Below are positions 22,464 to 29,645 of a DNA stretch of 64,000 nucleotides, one piece after another. Position 1 is the stretch's first letter; each line of letters begins with the position of its first letter. Origin of the DNA: Kitasatospora sp. NBC_01287 (lineage in GTDB: Bacteria > Actinomycetota > Actinomycetes > Streptomycetales > Streptomycetaceae). Where the stretch lies: NCBI RefSeq assembly GCF_026340565.1, contig NZ_JAPEPB010000001.1, positions 5,308,501 to 5,372,500 of the forward strand. The letters run 5' to 3'. Under the pieces are notes generated by a model that saw only the letters and a program-made list of their open reading frames with translations, was not told where the DNA came from and made no database searches. The position numbers and the translations under genes are program-made.

Positions 22464-22703
22464 ATGAGCGTCAAGAAGGCTGCCGCTGTCGGCGCCGCTG
22501 TGGTCGGCATCGTGGCCGCGGGTGCCGGTACCGCCCTGGCCAGCTCCGGGGCCGAGGGCGCCGCGGTCGGTTCCCCGGGTGTGCTCTCGGGCAACGCCGT
22601 CCAGGTTCCGATCCACATCCCGGTCAACGCTTGCGGCAACAGCGTCGACGTGATCGGCCTGCTGAACCCGGCCTTCGGCAACACCTGCGTCAACGAGGGC
22701 TGA
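22464..22703 (+). CDS. Short chaplin
   Basis: This 79-residue secreted chaplin is on the opposite strand from the other three. The start ATG at 22464 follows AAGGAG by 8 bases. The signal peptide MSVKKAAAVGAAVVGIVAAG ends at TALA. The mature domain has SSGAEGAAVGSPGVLSGNAV, then VPIHIPVNACGNSVDVIGLL and NPAFGNTCVNEG. The residue before the first Cys is Ala rather than Leu as in the other three. A BldN-like promoter precedes it. Confidence 0.92.
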   Translation: MSVKKAAAVGAAVVGIVAAGAGTALASSGAEGAAVGSPGVLSGNAVQVPIHIPVNACGNSVDVIGLLNPAFGNTCVNEG

Positions 22704-22860
22704 CCCACGCCCGGCCGAGCCGCCGCCTGCCGCCTCCCCTCCTGAGGCACCCGGGCGGCGGCTTCGGCATGCCCGCACGCCTGCCCGGCGCGAGCACCTG
22801 TCCGAACAGGTGAGCCACGCAACGGACATGAGTGCGACTCAAGTTTCGTTGTCCTGAGCC

Positions 22861-22889
22861 TTGTTGTACTACTTGTCAGTACCTACGAT
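22861..22889 (+). promoter_or_regulatory. Promoter of the GDSL esterase with an internal inverted repeat
   Basis: TTGTTG (22861-22866) and TACGAT (22884-22889) have a 17-base spacer. Within the spacer lies GTACT-N7-AGTAC (22866-22882), a possible repressor site. Confidence 0.5.
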
Positions 22890-22938
22890 GTGAACCCGCT
22901 CACCGCACCACTCCGCCACCCCCACCTAGGAGTCATGC

Positions 22939-24582
22939 GTGATCAGGAGATTCACCTCAGGTCCCCCCACCGCCCTGCTGGCCGTGGCCGCGCTGGTCGC
23001 CACCCTGGGCCTGGCCGCCGGTGCCCCGCAGGCCCGGGCCGACACGGCGAGCCCGCGGGCCGCGCTGCCGGGCGCGATCGTCTCGCTCGGCGACAGCGCC
23101 ATCTCCGGGGAGGGCGCCGGCACCGACACCAGTGACGGCTACTTCGCGGGCACCGACGGCCCCAAGGACTACTGCCACCGCCACCCCCAGTCGGAGATCT
23201 TCGACACCGGACTGTCCGGCCTGACCGCCGTCGACCTGGCCTGCTCCGGGGCCCAGACCGGAGACCTGGTCAGCGACCCGACCCTGGCGCAGGTCACCGG
23301 CGGCGGCAGCGGCGACTACGGCGAGCCCAAGCAGGACGCCCAACTCGCGCAGACCGCGGCCAAGTACGACGTCAAGATGGTGGTCGTCACGATCGGCGCC
23401 AACGACGACTTCGACTTCAGCGGGATCATGGAGAGCTGCCTCGGCCAGTACTTCCCGATCCCGCAGTCGACCGGCTGCCGGGACACCATCGGCAGCGCCG
23501 CCATCACCCAGCGGGCCGCCAAGGTGATCCCCAAGGTGACCGCCGCGATCACCGACGTCCGCGACACCATGCGGACCGCCGGCTACCCGGACGGCTCCTA
23601 CCAGCTGGTCTTCCAGTCGTACTTCACCCCGATCACCCCCGACATCCGGGCCAACGACTACGCGACCAAGGTCGCCCAGGGCTGCCCCGCCTTCCCCGAG
23701 GACCTGGCCTGGGGCCACAACTGGGTGGTGCCGACCTTCGACGACGCGCTGCGCCAGGCCGCCGAGGCGGTGCCGGGCGTCCGCTTCCTGGACCAGCGCC
23801 GGGTCTCCTACGGCCACGAGGTCTGCGCGGAGTGGACCACCTCGCCCTACGAGTACACCAACGGCGACGTGATCGACCTCTCGGAGAACACCCGCAACGG
23901 CTGCGACTTCTCGATCGGGATCCTCTCGCTCTGCGAGAACGAGATCCGGCAGTCCTACCACCTGCGGGTGGCCGGCTACCACGGCGAGGGAAACTGCCTC
24001 GCCGAGTTCTACGACCAGCCGGGCCAGCAGGAGGCGTACTGCACCCTCGACCAGGGCGACGGCACCACGATCATGCCGCTGACGCCGGGTCAGCCGTTCG
24101 GCGACGGGCCCGAGGACGGTGCCTGGTACCAGCTGACCAACACGGCCACCGGCCAGGTGCTCGACCTGTCCGGCGGCGGCACCTACGGTGACAGCACCAA
24201 CGGCCGGCTCGCCATCAACTACCCGGCCGACGGCGGCCTCAACCAGTCCTTCGTGCTGGAGGCCAAGCCCGGCGGCAGCTACGAGCTGGACTTCAGCGGC
24301 AACCGGAACATGTGCCTGGACGCCACCGGCGGCGCCACCGCGACCGGCACCCGGCTGGAGCAGTGGAGCTGCAACGGCGGCGGCAACCAGCACTGGGTCT
24401 TCGAGCCGGCCGGCAACGCCCGCTACAAGCTCGCCGACTCGCAGAACACCGCGATGGTCGCCACGGCCAGTGCCGACCACGACGGCCAGAACAACCCGAT
24501 CGTCGAACTGGCCGCGGACACCGGTGCCTCGGCCCAGCTCTGGCAGCTGACCAAGCTCGGCATCGTCTACCTGCACAGCTGA
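22939..24582 (+). CDS. Secreted SGNH/GDSL esterase with a C-terminal ricin-type lectin domain
   Basis: This 547-residue exported hydrolase has a signal peptide of about 34 residues ending QARA. The catalytic domain (about 45-365) opens with IVSLGDSAISGEGAGTD, placing the nucleophile Ser53 in GDS. It contains VVVTIGANDDFDF (block III) and a C-terminal His region, QSYHLRVAGYHGEGNC, with many Cys for disulfides. The last 170 residues form a beta-trefoil of the RICIN type with repeats ending NQSFVL, NQHWVF and AQLWQL, so it should bind a glycan. The start is the GTG at 22939 with AGGAG 6 bases upstream. Substrates may be lipids or acetylated polysaccharides. It follows the chaplins but has its own promoter and terminator. 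Confidence 0.9.
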   Translation: MIRRFTSGPPTALLAVAALVATLGLAAGAPQARADTASPRAALPGAIVSLGDSAISGEGAGTDTSDGYFAGTDGPKDYCHRHPQSEIFDTGLSGLTAVDLACSGAQTGDLVSDPTLAQVTGGGSGDYGEPKQDAQLAQTAAKYDVKMVVVTIGANDDFDFSGIMESCLGQYFPIPQSTGCRDTIGSAAITQRAAKVIPKVTAAITDVRDTMRTAGYPDGSYQLVFQSYFTPITPDIRANDYATKVAQGCPAFPEDLAWGHNWVVPTFDDALRQAAEAVPGVRFLDQRRVSYGHEVCAEWTTSPYEYTNGDVIDLSENTRNGCDFSIGILSLCENEIRQSYHLRVAGYHGEGNCLAEFYDQPGQQEAYCTLDQGDGTTIMPLTPGQPFGDGPEDGAWYQLTNTATGQVLDLSGGGTYGDSTNGRLAINYPADGGLNQSFVLEAKPGGSYELDFSGNRNMCLDATGGATATGTRLEQWSCNGGGNQHWVFEPAGNARYKLADSQNTAMVATASADHDGQNNPIVELAADTGASAQLWQLTKLGIVYLHS

Positions 24583-24595
24583 CCAACCTTCAGGC

Positions 24596-24632
24596 CTGCG
24601 TGGGAAGTCGGCCCGCCCGACCTCCCACGCAG
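24596..24632 (+). terminator. Terminator after the GDSL esterase
   Basis: Arms 24596-24611 and 24617-24632 pair over 16 positions with one A-C mismatch and enclose CCCGC. Confidence 0.75.
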
Positions 24633-24650
24633 CGTCAGGGGGCCGCTAGG

Positions 24651-25175
24651 GTGAACACGGTGATCACTACCGAACGCCTGCGCCTGCGCCCGCTGACCAC
24701 CGCCGACACCGACTGGTGGGTCGAGCTGCACGCCGACCCCGAGGTCGGCCGCTTCCTCGGCGGCTACACCCGCGAACAGGCGGCCGCCCGGCTGGCCGGC
24801 ATCGAGGAGCAGTGGCAGCAGCGCGGCCACGGCCTGTGCGCCATCGAACTCGCCACCACCGGCGAGCCGATCGGCCGCAGCGGCCTCTTCTGGTGGGAGC
24901 AGTTCGACGAGACCGAGGCCGGCTGGACCCTGGCCCGCCCGCACTGGGGCCACGGCTACGCCGTCGAGGCCGCCCGCGCCGTACTGGCCTGGGGCTTCGG
25001 CGAGTTGGGCCTGACCCGGATCACCGCCATGATCCACCTCGGCAACGACGCCTCCACCGCCGTCGCCCACCGCCTGGGCTTCACCCCCCTGCGCACGGAC
25101 ACCCTCGCAGGCCGCCCGATCACGGTTCACGCCCTGGACCGGCCGACCTCCGCCGCGCGCTACGACAGGTCCTAG
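24651..25175 (+). CDS. GNAT-family N-acetyltransferase (RimJ/RimL-like)
   Basis: This 174-residue acyl-CoA-dependent acetyltransferase begins ITTERLRLRPLTTADTDWWV, the typical RimJ/RimL opening. It contains the acetyl-CoA loop region HWGHGYAVEAARAVLAWGF and the late segment GNDASTAVAHRLGF. The class acetylates N-termini of ribosomal proteins or small amines; the substrate here is unknown. The GTG at 24651 is given. A GTG at 24660 preceded by TAGGGT would be a leaderless alternative, three residues shorter. It is convergent with the unknown gene downstream, 13 bases apart. Confidence 0.85.
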   Translation: MNTVITTERLRLRPLTTADTDWWVELHADPEVGRFLGGYTREQAAARLAGIEEQWQQRGHGLCAIELATTGEPIGRSGLFWWEQFDETEAGWTLARPHWGHGYAVEAARAVLAWGFGELGLTRITAMIHLGNDASTAVAHRLGFTPLRTDTLAGRPITVHALDRPTSAARYDRS

Positions 25176-25188
25176 CGGGCGGCGCGGC

Positions 25189-25677
25189 TCACGGCCAGAC
25201 CAGGCAGTACAGCTGGTGCCCCGCGTCGTGCAGCCGGTTCGCGAAGTCCTGCCACTCGTGGAGCATGCTGTAGATCACGAACGCGTCGCGCGGTCCGCGG
25301 CGGTCGGGGACGGTGGACCAGATGAAGGCGGCCGCGCCCAGCTCGGTGTCGTCCGCCTTGCGCAGGGGCTCGACCACGGTGTGGGGGAGCTGGACGACGG
25401 CGTAGTCAGGGTGGAGGACGACGAGCTCCAGCGGGGGGACCTGGTGCAGCGGGACGCCCTCGATGCCGGTGAGGACCATGGCGCTCATGGTCTCCGGCTT
25501 GATCTTGGTGGAGAGGTGGCCGGTGGGGGAGCCGCTGGTCTCCATCAGGTCGCCGAGGCGGCCGAGCGAGCCGAGCTCGCCGGCGTCCAGACCCAGGCCG
25601 CCGGGGCCGAGCGCGGTGGGGACTCTGGCGGCGGTCGCGCGGTCGGGTGCGCCGAAGTATTTGTACGTTACCCCCAC
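25189..25677 (-). CDS. Conserved-looking protein of unknown function
   Basis: I do not recognise this 162-residue protein. The sequence after the GTG at 25677 (GAAGGA upstream) is VGVTYKYFGAPDRATAARVP, followed by segments such as METSGSPTGHLSTKIKPETM and a C-terminal half containing FIWSTVPDRRGPRDAFVIYS and EWQDFANRLHDAGHQLYCLV. No signal peptide or membrane span is evident. Codon bias is typical of a real gene through this whole span. A further upstream ATG at 25776 would add 33 Arg/Gly/Glu-rich residues and cannot be excluded. It is divergent from hemL. Confidence 0.7.
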   Translation of the reverse strand: MGVTYKYFGAPDRATAARVPTALGPGGLGLDAGELGSLGRLGDLMETSGSPTGHLSTKIKPETMSAMVLTGIEGVPLHQVPPLELVVLHPDYAVVQLPHTVVEPLRKADDTELGAAAFIWSTVPDRRGPRDAFVIYSMLHEWQDFANRLHDAGHQLYCLVWP

Positions 25678-26083
25678 GCTTCCTTCACCCCGCCTTCCCC
25701 TTCCCGCGCGGGCGGCCTTGCGGCCGGCCCCCGTGGCCTCCTCGAAGCCGTCCTGCTCCTCGGACACTCGGACCATCCTCACCGGAATTCGCCGGAATCG
25801 ACAGACCCCCGGACATCCGGTGTCCCGCCGGATGTCCTGTTTTGCCGTTTTGTCACCATTTGCGCGTCGAGTGTGCGCCGCATTCGGCCATGCTCGACCG
25901 CATCGCGTCACCTCGGGCCCGTCCCCCACCGGGGCGCGGGACCGCGCGCTCTCCAGTGTGCGGGATGAACGGACCCGTAGCCGCACACGGATCATCGTTC
26001 CAGATGATCGGGTCCGACATGCAGAGGTAAAGGACACGATTTGAGAGCGGAGCCGTTTGAGCCGTTTGAGAGGATGTGCTCTT
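25678..26083. promoter_or_regulatory. Divergent region upstream of hemL with an inverted repeat
   Basis: No gene is supported in these 406 bases unless the minus-strand gene starts at 25776. GATCATC-GTTCCA-GATGATC at 25990-26009 is a perfect 7-bp inverted repeat 75-94 bases before the hemL start. Just before hemL, AGCCGTTTGAGCCGTTTGAG is a short direct repeat (26051-26070) overlapping the ribosome site. Confidence 0.4.
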
Positions 26084-27418
26084 GTGAGCTACCCCTATGA
26101 AGCACCCCAGTCCCAGTCGCTCTTCGAACGAGCCTCGGTCGTCACCCCCGGCGGGGTCAACTCCCCGGTGCGCGCCTTCCGCGCGGTCGGCGGCACCCCG
26201 CGCTTCATGGTCTCCGGCACCGGCCCCTACCTGACCGACGCCGACGGCCGCGAGTACGTCGACCTGGTCTGCTCCTGGGGGCCGATGATCCTCGGCCACG
26301 CGTACCCGGCCGTGCTGGACGCGGTCCGGGAGGCGGTCGGTCGCGGCACCTCCTTCGGCACCCCCGGTCAGGGCGAGGTGGAGCTGGCCGAGGAGATCGT
26401 CGCGCGGGTCGCTCCGGTCGAGCAGGTCCGGCTGGTCTCCTCCGGCACCGAGGCCACCATGTCCGCGATCCGGCTGGCCCGGGGCTTCACCGGCCGGGCC
26501 AAGGTGATCAAGTTCGCCGGCTGCTACCACGGCCACGTGGACGCGCTGCTGGCCGCGGCCGGCTCCGGGGTGGCCACCTTCGCGCTGCCGGACACGCCCG
26601 GGGTGACGGGGGCTCAGGCCGGCGACACGATCGTGCTGCCGTACAACGACCTGGCGGCGGTCGAGGAGGCCTTCGCGCTGCACAGCGGCGAGATCGCCTG
26701 CGTGATCACCGAGGCGGCCCCGGGCAACATGGGTGTGGTGCCGCCGCTGCCCGGCTTCAACGCGGGCCTGGCCAGGCTCTGCGAGGAGAACGGCGCGCTC
26801 TTCGTCTCCGACGAGGTGATGACCGGCTTCCGCGTCTCCAAGGCCGGCTGGTACGGCCTGGAGGCGGCGCACGAGGGCTGGGCGCCGGACCTGCTCACCT
26901 TCGGCAAGGTGATGGGCGGCGGCTTCCCGGCCGCGGCCTTCGGCGGACGGGCCGATGTGATGGCCCACCTCGCGCCGGCCGGCCCGGTCTACCAGGCGGG
27001 CACCCTCTCCGGGAACCCGATCGCCACCGCCGCCGGCCTGGCCCAGCTGCGGGCCTGCACCGACGAGGTCTACGCGACCGTCGGCAAGGTCGCCGAGACG
27101 GTCTCCTCGCTGGTCACCGAGGCGCTCACCAAGGAGGGCGTGGCGCACCGGCTGCAGAAGGCGGGCACCATGTTCTCGGTCTTCTTCACCGACGAGCCGG
27201 TCACCGACTACGCCTCGGCCAAGCGGCAGGAGGCCTTCCGCTTCACCGACTTCTTCCACAGCCTGCTGGCCGACGGGGTCTACCTGCCGCCGTCCGCCTT
27301 CGAGTCCTGGTTCGTCTCCGCCGCCCACGACGAGCGCGCGCTGGAGCGGATCGCCGCCGCGCTGCCCGCCGCCGCCCGCGCCGCCGCGCTGGCCAAGCCC
27401 ACCGAGGAACTCCGATGA
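26084..27418 (+). CDS. hemL: Glutamate-1-semialdehyde 2,1-aminomutase
   Basis: HemL, a PLP enzyme of aminotransferase class III, converts glutamate-1-semialdehyde to 5-aminolevulinate, the step after HemA. The 444-residue protein contains the N-terminal signature TPGGVNSPVRAFRAVGG, SSGTEATMSAIRLARG, the PLP aspartate region FVSDEVMTGFR, and the PLP lysine in LTFGKVMGGGFPAA. I chose the GTG at 26084, with GAGGA about 10 bases upstream. It overlaps the next gene by four bases. In S. coelicolor, from memory, hemL lies far from hemACDB; here the two are 8 kb apart with the coat-protein cluster between. Confidence 0.95.
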   Translation: MSYPYEAPQSQSLFERASVVTPGGVNSPVRAFRAVGGTPRFMVSGTGPYLTDADGREYVDLVCSWGPMILGHAYPAVLDAVREAVGRGTSFGTPGQGEVELAEEIVARVAPVEQVRLVSSGTEATMSAIRLARGFTGRAKVIKFAGCYHGHVDALLAAAGSGVATFALPDTPGVTGAQAGDTIVLPYNDLAAVEEAFALHSGEIACVITEAAPGNMGVVPPLPGFNAGLARLCEENGALFVSDEVMTGFRVSKAGWYGLEAAHEGWAPDLLTFGKVMGGGFPAAAFGGRADVMAHLAPAGPVYQAGTLSGNPIATAAGLAQLRACTDEVYATVGKVAETVSSLVTEALTKEGVAHRLQKAGTMFSVFFTDEPVTDYASAKRQEAFRFTDFFHSLLADGVYLPPSAFESWFVSAAHDERALERIAAALPAAARAAALAKPTEELR

Positions 27419-28116
27419 CCACCGACACGCCGGGGACGGGCCCCGAGATCACCGTCGTCCACCTGGTCCGGCACGGCGAGGTGCACAACCCGGAGGGCGT
27501 GCTCTACGGGCGCCTGCCCGACTACCACCTCTCCGAACTGGGCCGGCGGATGGCCGACCGGGTCGCCGAGCACCTGGCCGACCGCGACATCACCTACGTG
27601 GTCGCCTCCCCGCTGGAGCGGGCCCAGGAGACCGCCGAGCCGACCGCCGAGTCGCACGGCCTGAAGGTCGCGGTGGACGAGCGGCTGATCGAGTCCACGA
27701 ACGTCTTCGAGGGCAAGACCTTCGGCGTGGGCGACGGCTCGCTGCGCAACCCCCGCTACTGGAGGCACCTGACCAACCCCTTCCGCCCGTCCTGGGGCGA
27801 GCCGTACGTCGAGGTCGCGGTGCGGATGATGGGCGCGCTGGCCGCCGCCCGGGACGCGGCGCGCGGGCACGAGGCGGTCGCGGTCAGCCACCAGCTGCCG
27901 GTCTGGACGGCCCGCTCGTTCGCCGAGAAGCGCCGGCTCTGGCACGACCCGCGCAAGCGGCAGTGCTCGCTGGCCTCGGTGACCAGCTTCACCTACGAGG
28001 GCGACCGGCTGGTCTCGGTCGGCTACCGCGAGCCGGCCAGGGACCTGCTGCCGGCGCACCTGACGGGCCAGGGCAAGAAGGGCGACAAGCCGGTCGCCAA
28101 AAGCTTCGGGGCCTAG
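27415..28116 (+). CDS. Histidine phosphatase family protein (phosphoglycerate-mutase-like)
   Basis: This 233-residue phosphohydrolase has the catalytic histidine motif VVHLVRHGEVHNPEG near the N-terminus. The supporting residues are ELGRRMADRVAEHL, ASPLERAQETAEPTAE (second Arg) and the second His in AVAVSHQLPVW. It starts inside the hemL stop (ATGA) and precedes the cytochrome c maturation genes, the order usual in streptomycetes. Its substrate is not known. The C-terminal 30 residues are basic (GQGKKGDKPVAKS). Confidence 0.88.
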   Translation: MTTDTPGTGPEITVVHLVRHGEVHNPEGVLYGRLPDYHLSELGRRMADRVAEHLADRDITYVVASPLERAQETAEPTAESHGLKVAVDERLIESTNVFEGKTFGVGDGSLRNPRYWRHLTNPFRPSWGEPYVEVAVRMMGALAAARDAARGHEAVAVSHQLPVWTARSFAEKRRLWHDPRKRQCSLASVTSFTYEGDRLVSVGYREPARDLLPAHLTGQGKKGDKPVAKSFGA

Positions 28117-28184
28117 GACCGGCCGGTAATTGAGGGGCTTGGTTTTCCGGCTCTCATTCGGCGTTTAAAGGATCTTTACAACGC

Positions 28185-28240
28185 CAGTTCAGTGGGGGGT
28201 CGACACGTAACTGCCGACCCCCCTCAAAGCCTCTGAACTG
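28185..28240 (+). promoter_or_regulatory. Nested inverted repeat before the cytochrome c maturation genes
   Basis: An inner perfect stem GGGGGGTCG (28194-28202) / CGACCCCCC (28215-28223) with a 12-base loop sits inside outer arms CAGTTCA (28185-28191) and TGAACTG (28234-28240). It could terminate the phosphatase transcript or regulate tlpA, whose start is 18 bases further. Confidence 0.55.
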
Positions 28241-28258
28241 CCATGCGAAACTTTTCAC

Positions 28259-28855
28259 ATGTCTGCTACGCCCCGCTTCCGCCTGGCCGCGCTGCTCACC
28301 GCCGCGGCAGCAGTCCTCGCCCTCGCCGGATGCTCGACGGGATCGGGCGGCAGCGGCGACGCCCAGGCCGGCTTCGTCTCCGGCACCGGTGGCGTGGACA
28401 CGGTGCCGCTCGCCGCGCGCAAGGCGGCCCCGGCGATCGCGGGCAAGGACCTGGAGGGGCAGCAGGTCAAGCTCTCCGACTACGCGGGCAAGATCGTGGT
28501 GGTCAACATCTGGGGCTCCTGGTGCTCGCCCTGCCGCGACGAGGCCAAGGGCCTGGAGCAGTCCTACGAGAAGTACAAGGACCAGGGCGTCCAGTTCCTC
28601 GGCATCAACACCCGGGACACCGACCCGACCAACGCCCACCAGTTCGAGGTCAACCAGGGCATCACCTACCCGAGCATCTACGACCCGGACGGCACCCAGA
28701 TCCTGAAGTTCCCCAAGGGCAGCCTCAACCCGCAGGCGATCCCGACCACCATGGTGGTCGACCGGCAGGGCCGGCTGGCCGCCCGGGCGATGAAGGCGAT
28801 GTCGATCTACGACCTCGACGCCATGCTCGCGCCGCTGCTGGCGGAGCACTCGTGA
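28259..28855 (+). CDS. TlpA/ResA-like thiol-disulfide lipoprotein
   Basis: This is an extracytoplasmic thioredoxin-fold protein that reduces apocytochrome c thiols before haem attachment. The 198-residue product has a lipoprotein signal peptide with lipobox LAGC (Cys25). A linker leads to an AhpC/TSA-type thioredoxin domain with WGSWCSPCRDEA (redox Cys89 and Cys92), and the cis-Pro loop AIPTTMVVD is at about 157-165. It overlaps ccdA by four bases and heads the set tlpA-ccdA-resB-ccsB. Electrons should come from CcdA. Confidence 0.92.
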   Translation: MSATPRFRLAALLTAAAAVLALAGCSTGSGGSGDAQAGFVSGTGGVDTVPLAARKAAPAIAGKDLEGQQVKLSDYAGKIVVVNIWGSWCSPCRDEAKGLEQSYEKYKDQGVQFLGINTRDTDPTNAHQFEVNQGITYPSIYDPDGTQILKFPKGSLNPQAIPTTMVVDRQGRLAARAMKAMSIYDLDAMLAPLLAEHS

Positions 28856-29643
28856 GCGCAGCACTCGTGAGCGGGGCGCTCCTCGCCGTCGCGGAACCCA
28901 ACGCGACCGTCTCCACCGGGCCGCTGCTGCTGGCCGCGCCGATCGCGGTGGCCGCGGGCCTGGTCTCCTTCTTCTCGCCCTGCGTGCTGCCCCTGGTGCC
29001 GGGCTACCTCTCCTACGTGACCGGCTTCTCGGCCGCCGACCTGGCGGACGCCCAGGGCCGGCGCCGCGGGCGGATGCTGGCCGGGGCGGTGCTCTTCGTC
29101 CTCGGGTTCTCGGTCGTCTTCGTCTCCGGCGGGGCGCTCTTCGGCTACTTCGGGCAGGACCTGAAGGACCACACCGTCGTCATCAACCGGGTGCTCGGTG
29201 TGCTGACCGTGCTGATGGGCCTGTCCTTCATGGGCGTGCTGCCCGGCTTCAGCACCCGTGAGTTCCGCTCGCACCACCGCCCGGTGGTCGGACTGCTCGG
29301 CGCCCCGATGCTCGGGCTGGTCTTCGGGATCGGTTGGACGCCGTGCCTGGGACCGACCCTGACCTCGCTGCAGGGCCTGGCGTGGAACCAGGCGAGTGCC
29401 GGGCGCGGCGCGTTCCTGATGACCGTCTACTGCTTCGGGCTGGGCGTACCGTTCGTGCTGGCCGCCCTGGCCTTCCGCCGGGCGCTGGGGGCCTTCGGTT
29501 TCATCAAGAGGCACTACCAATGGGTCATGCGGATCGGCGGCGGCCTGCTGGTGGTCGTCGGGATCCTGCTGGTCACCGGCGGCTGGGACTACCTGACCAA
29601 CCAGCTCCAGTACGCCTTCAGCAACTCCTCGATCGGATTCTGA
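28852..29643 (+). CDS. ccdA: Cytochrome c biogenesis protein CcdA
   Basis: CcdA is a membrane thiol-disulfide shuttle that passes electrons from cytoplasmic thioredoxin to the exported TlpA/ResA protein. The 263-residue protein has about six membrane segments. The two redox Cys are in FFSPCVLPLVPGYLSYV and GIGWTPCLGPTL. The start is the GTG at 28852 overlapping the tlpA stop; a second GTG at 28867 is an alternative. It is followed by resB after two bases. Confidence 0.93.
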   Translation: MSAALVSGALLAVAEPNATVSTGPLLLAAPIAVAAGLVSFFSPCVLPLVPGYLSYVTGFSAADLADAQGRRRGRMLAGAVLFVLGFSVVFVSGGALFGYFGQDLKDHTVVINRVLGVLTVLMGLSFMGVLPGFSTREFRSHHRPVVGLLGAPMLGLVFGIGWTPCLGPTLTSLQGLAWNQASAGRGAFLMTVYCFGLGVPFVLAALAFRRALGAFGFIKRHYQWVMRIGGGLLVVVGILLVTGGWDYLTNQLQYAFSNSSIGF

Positions 29644-29645
29644 CC

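Noticed and set aside
25678..26037. The minus-strand unknown gene extended to 26037
   Set aside because: The additional 120 residues are mostly Arg/Ser-rich and overlap the hemL promoter area. The GTG at 25677 with its ribosome site is a better start, though ATG 25776 remains possible.
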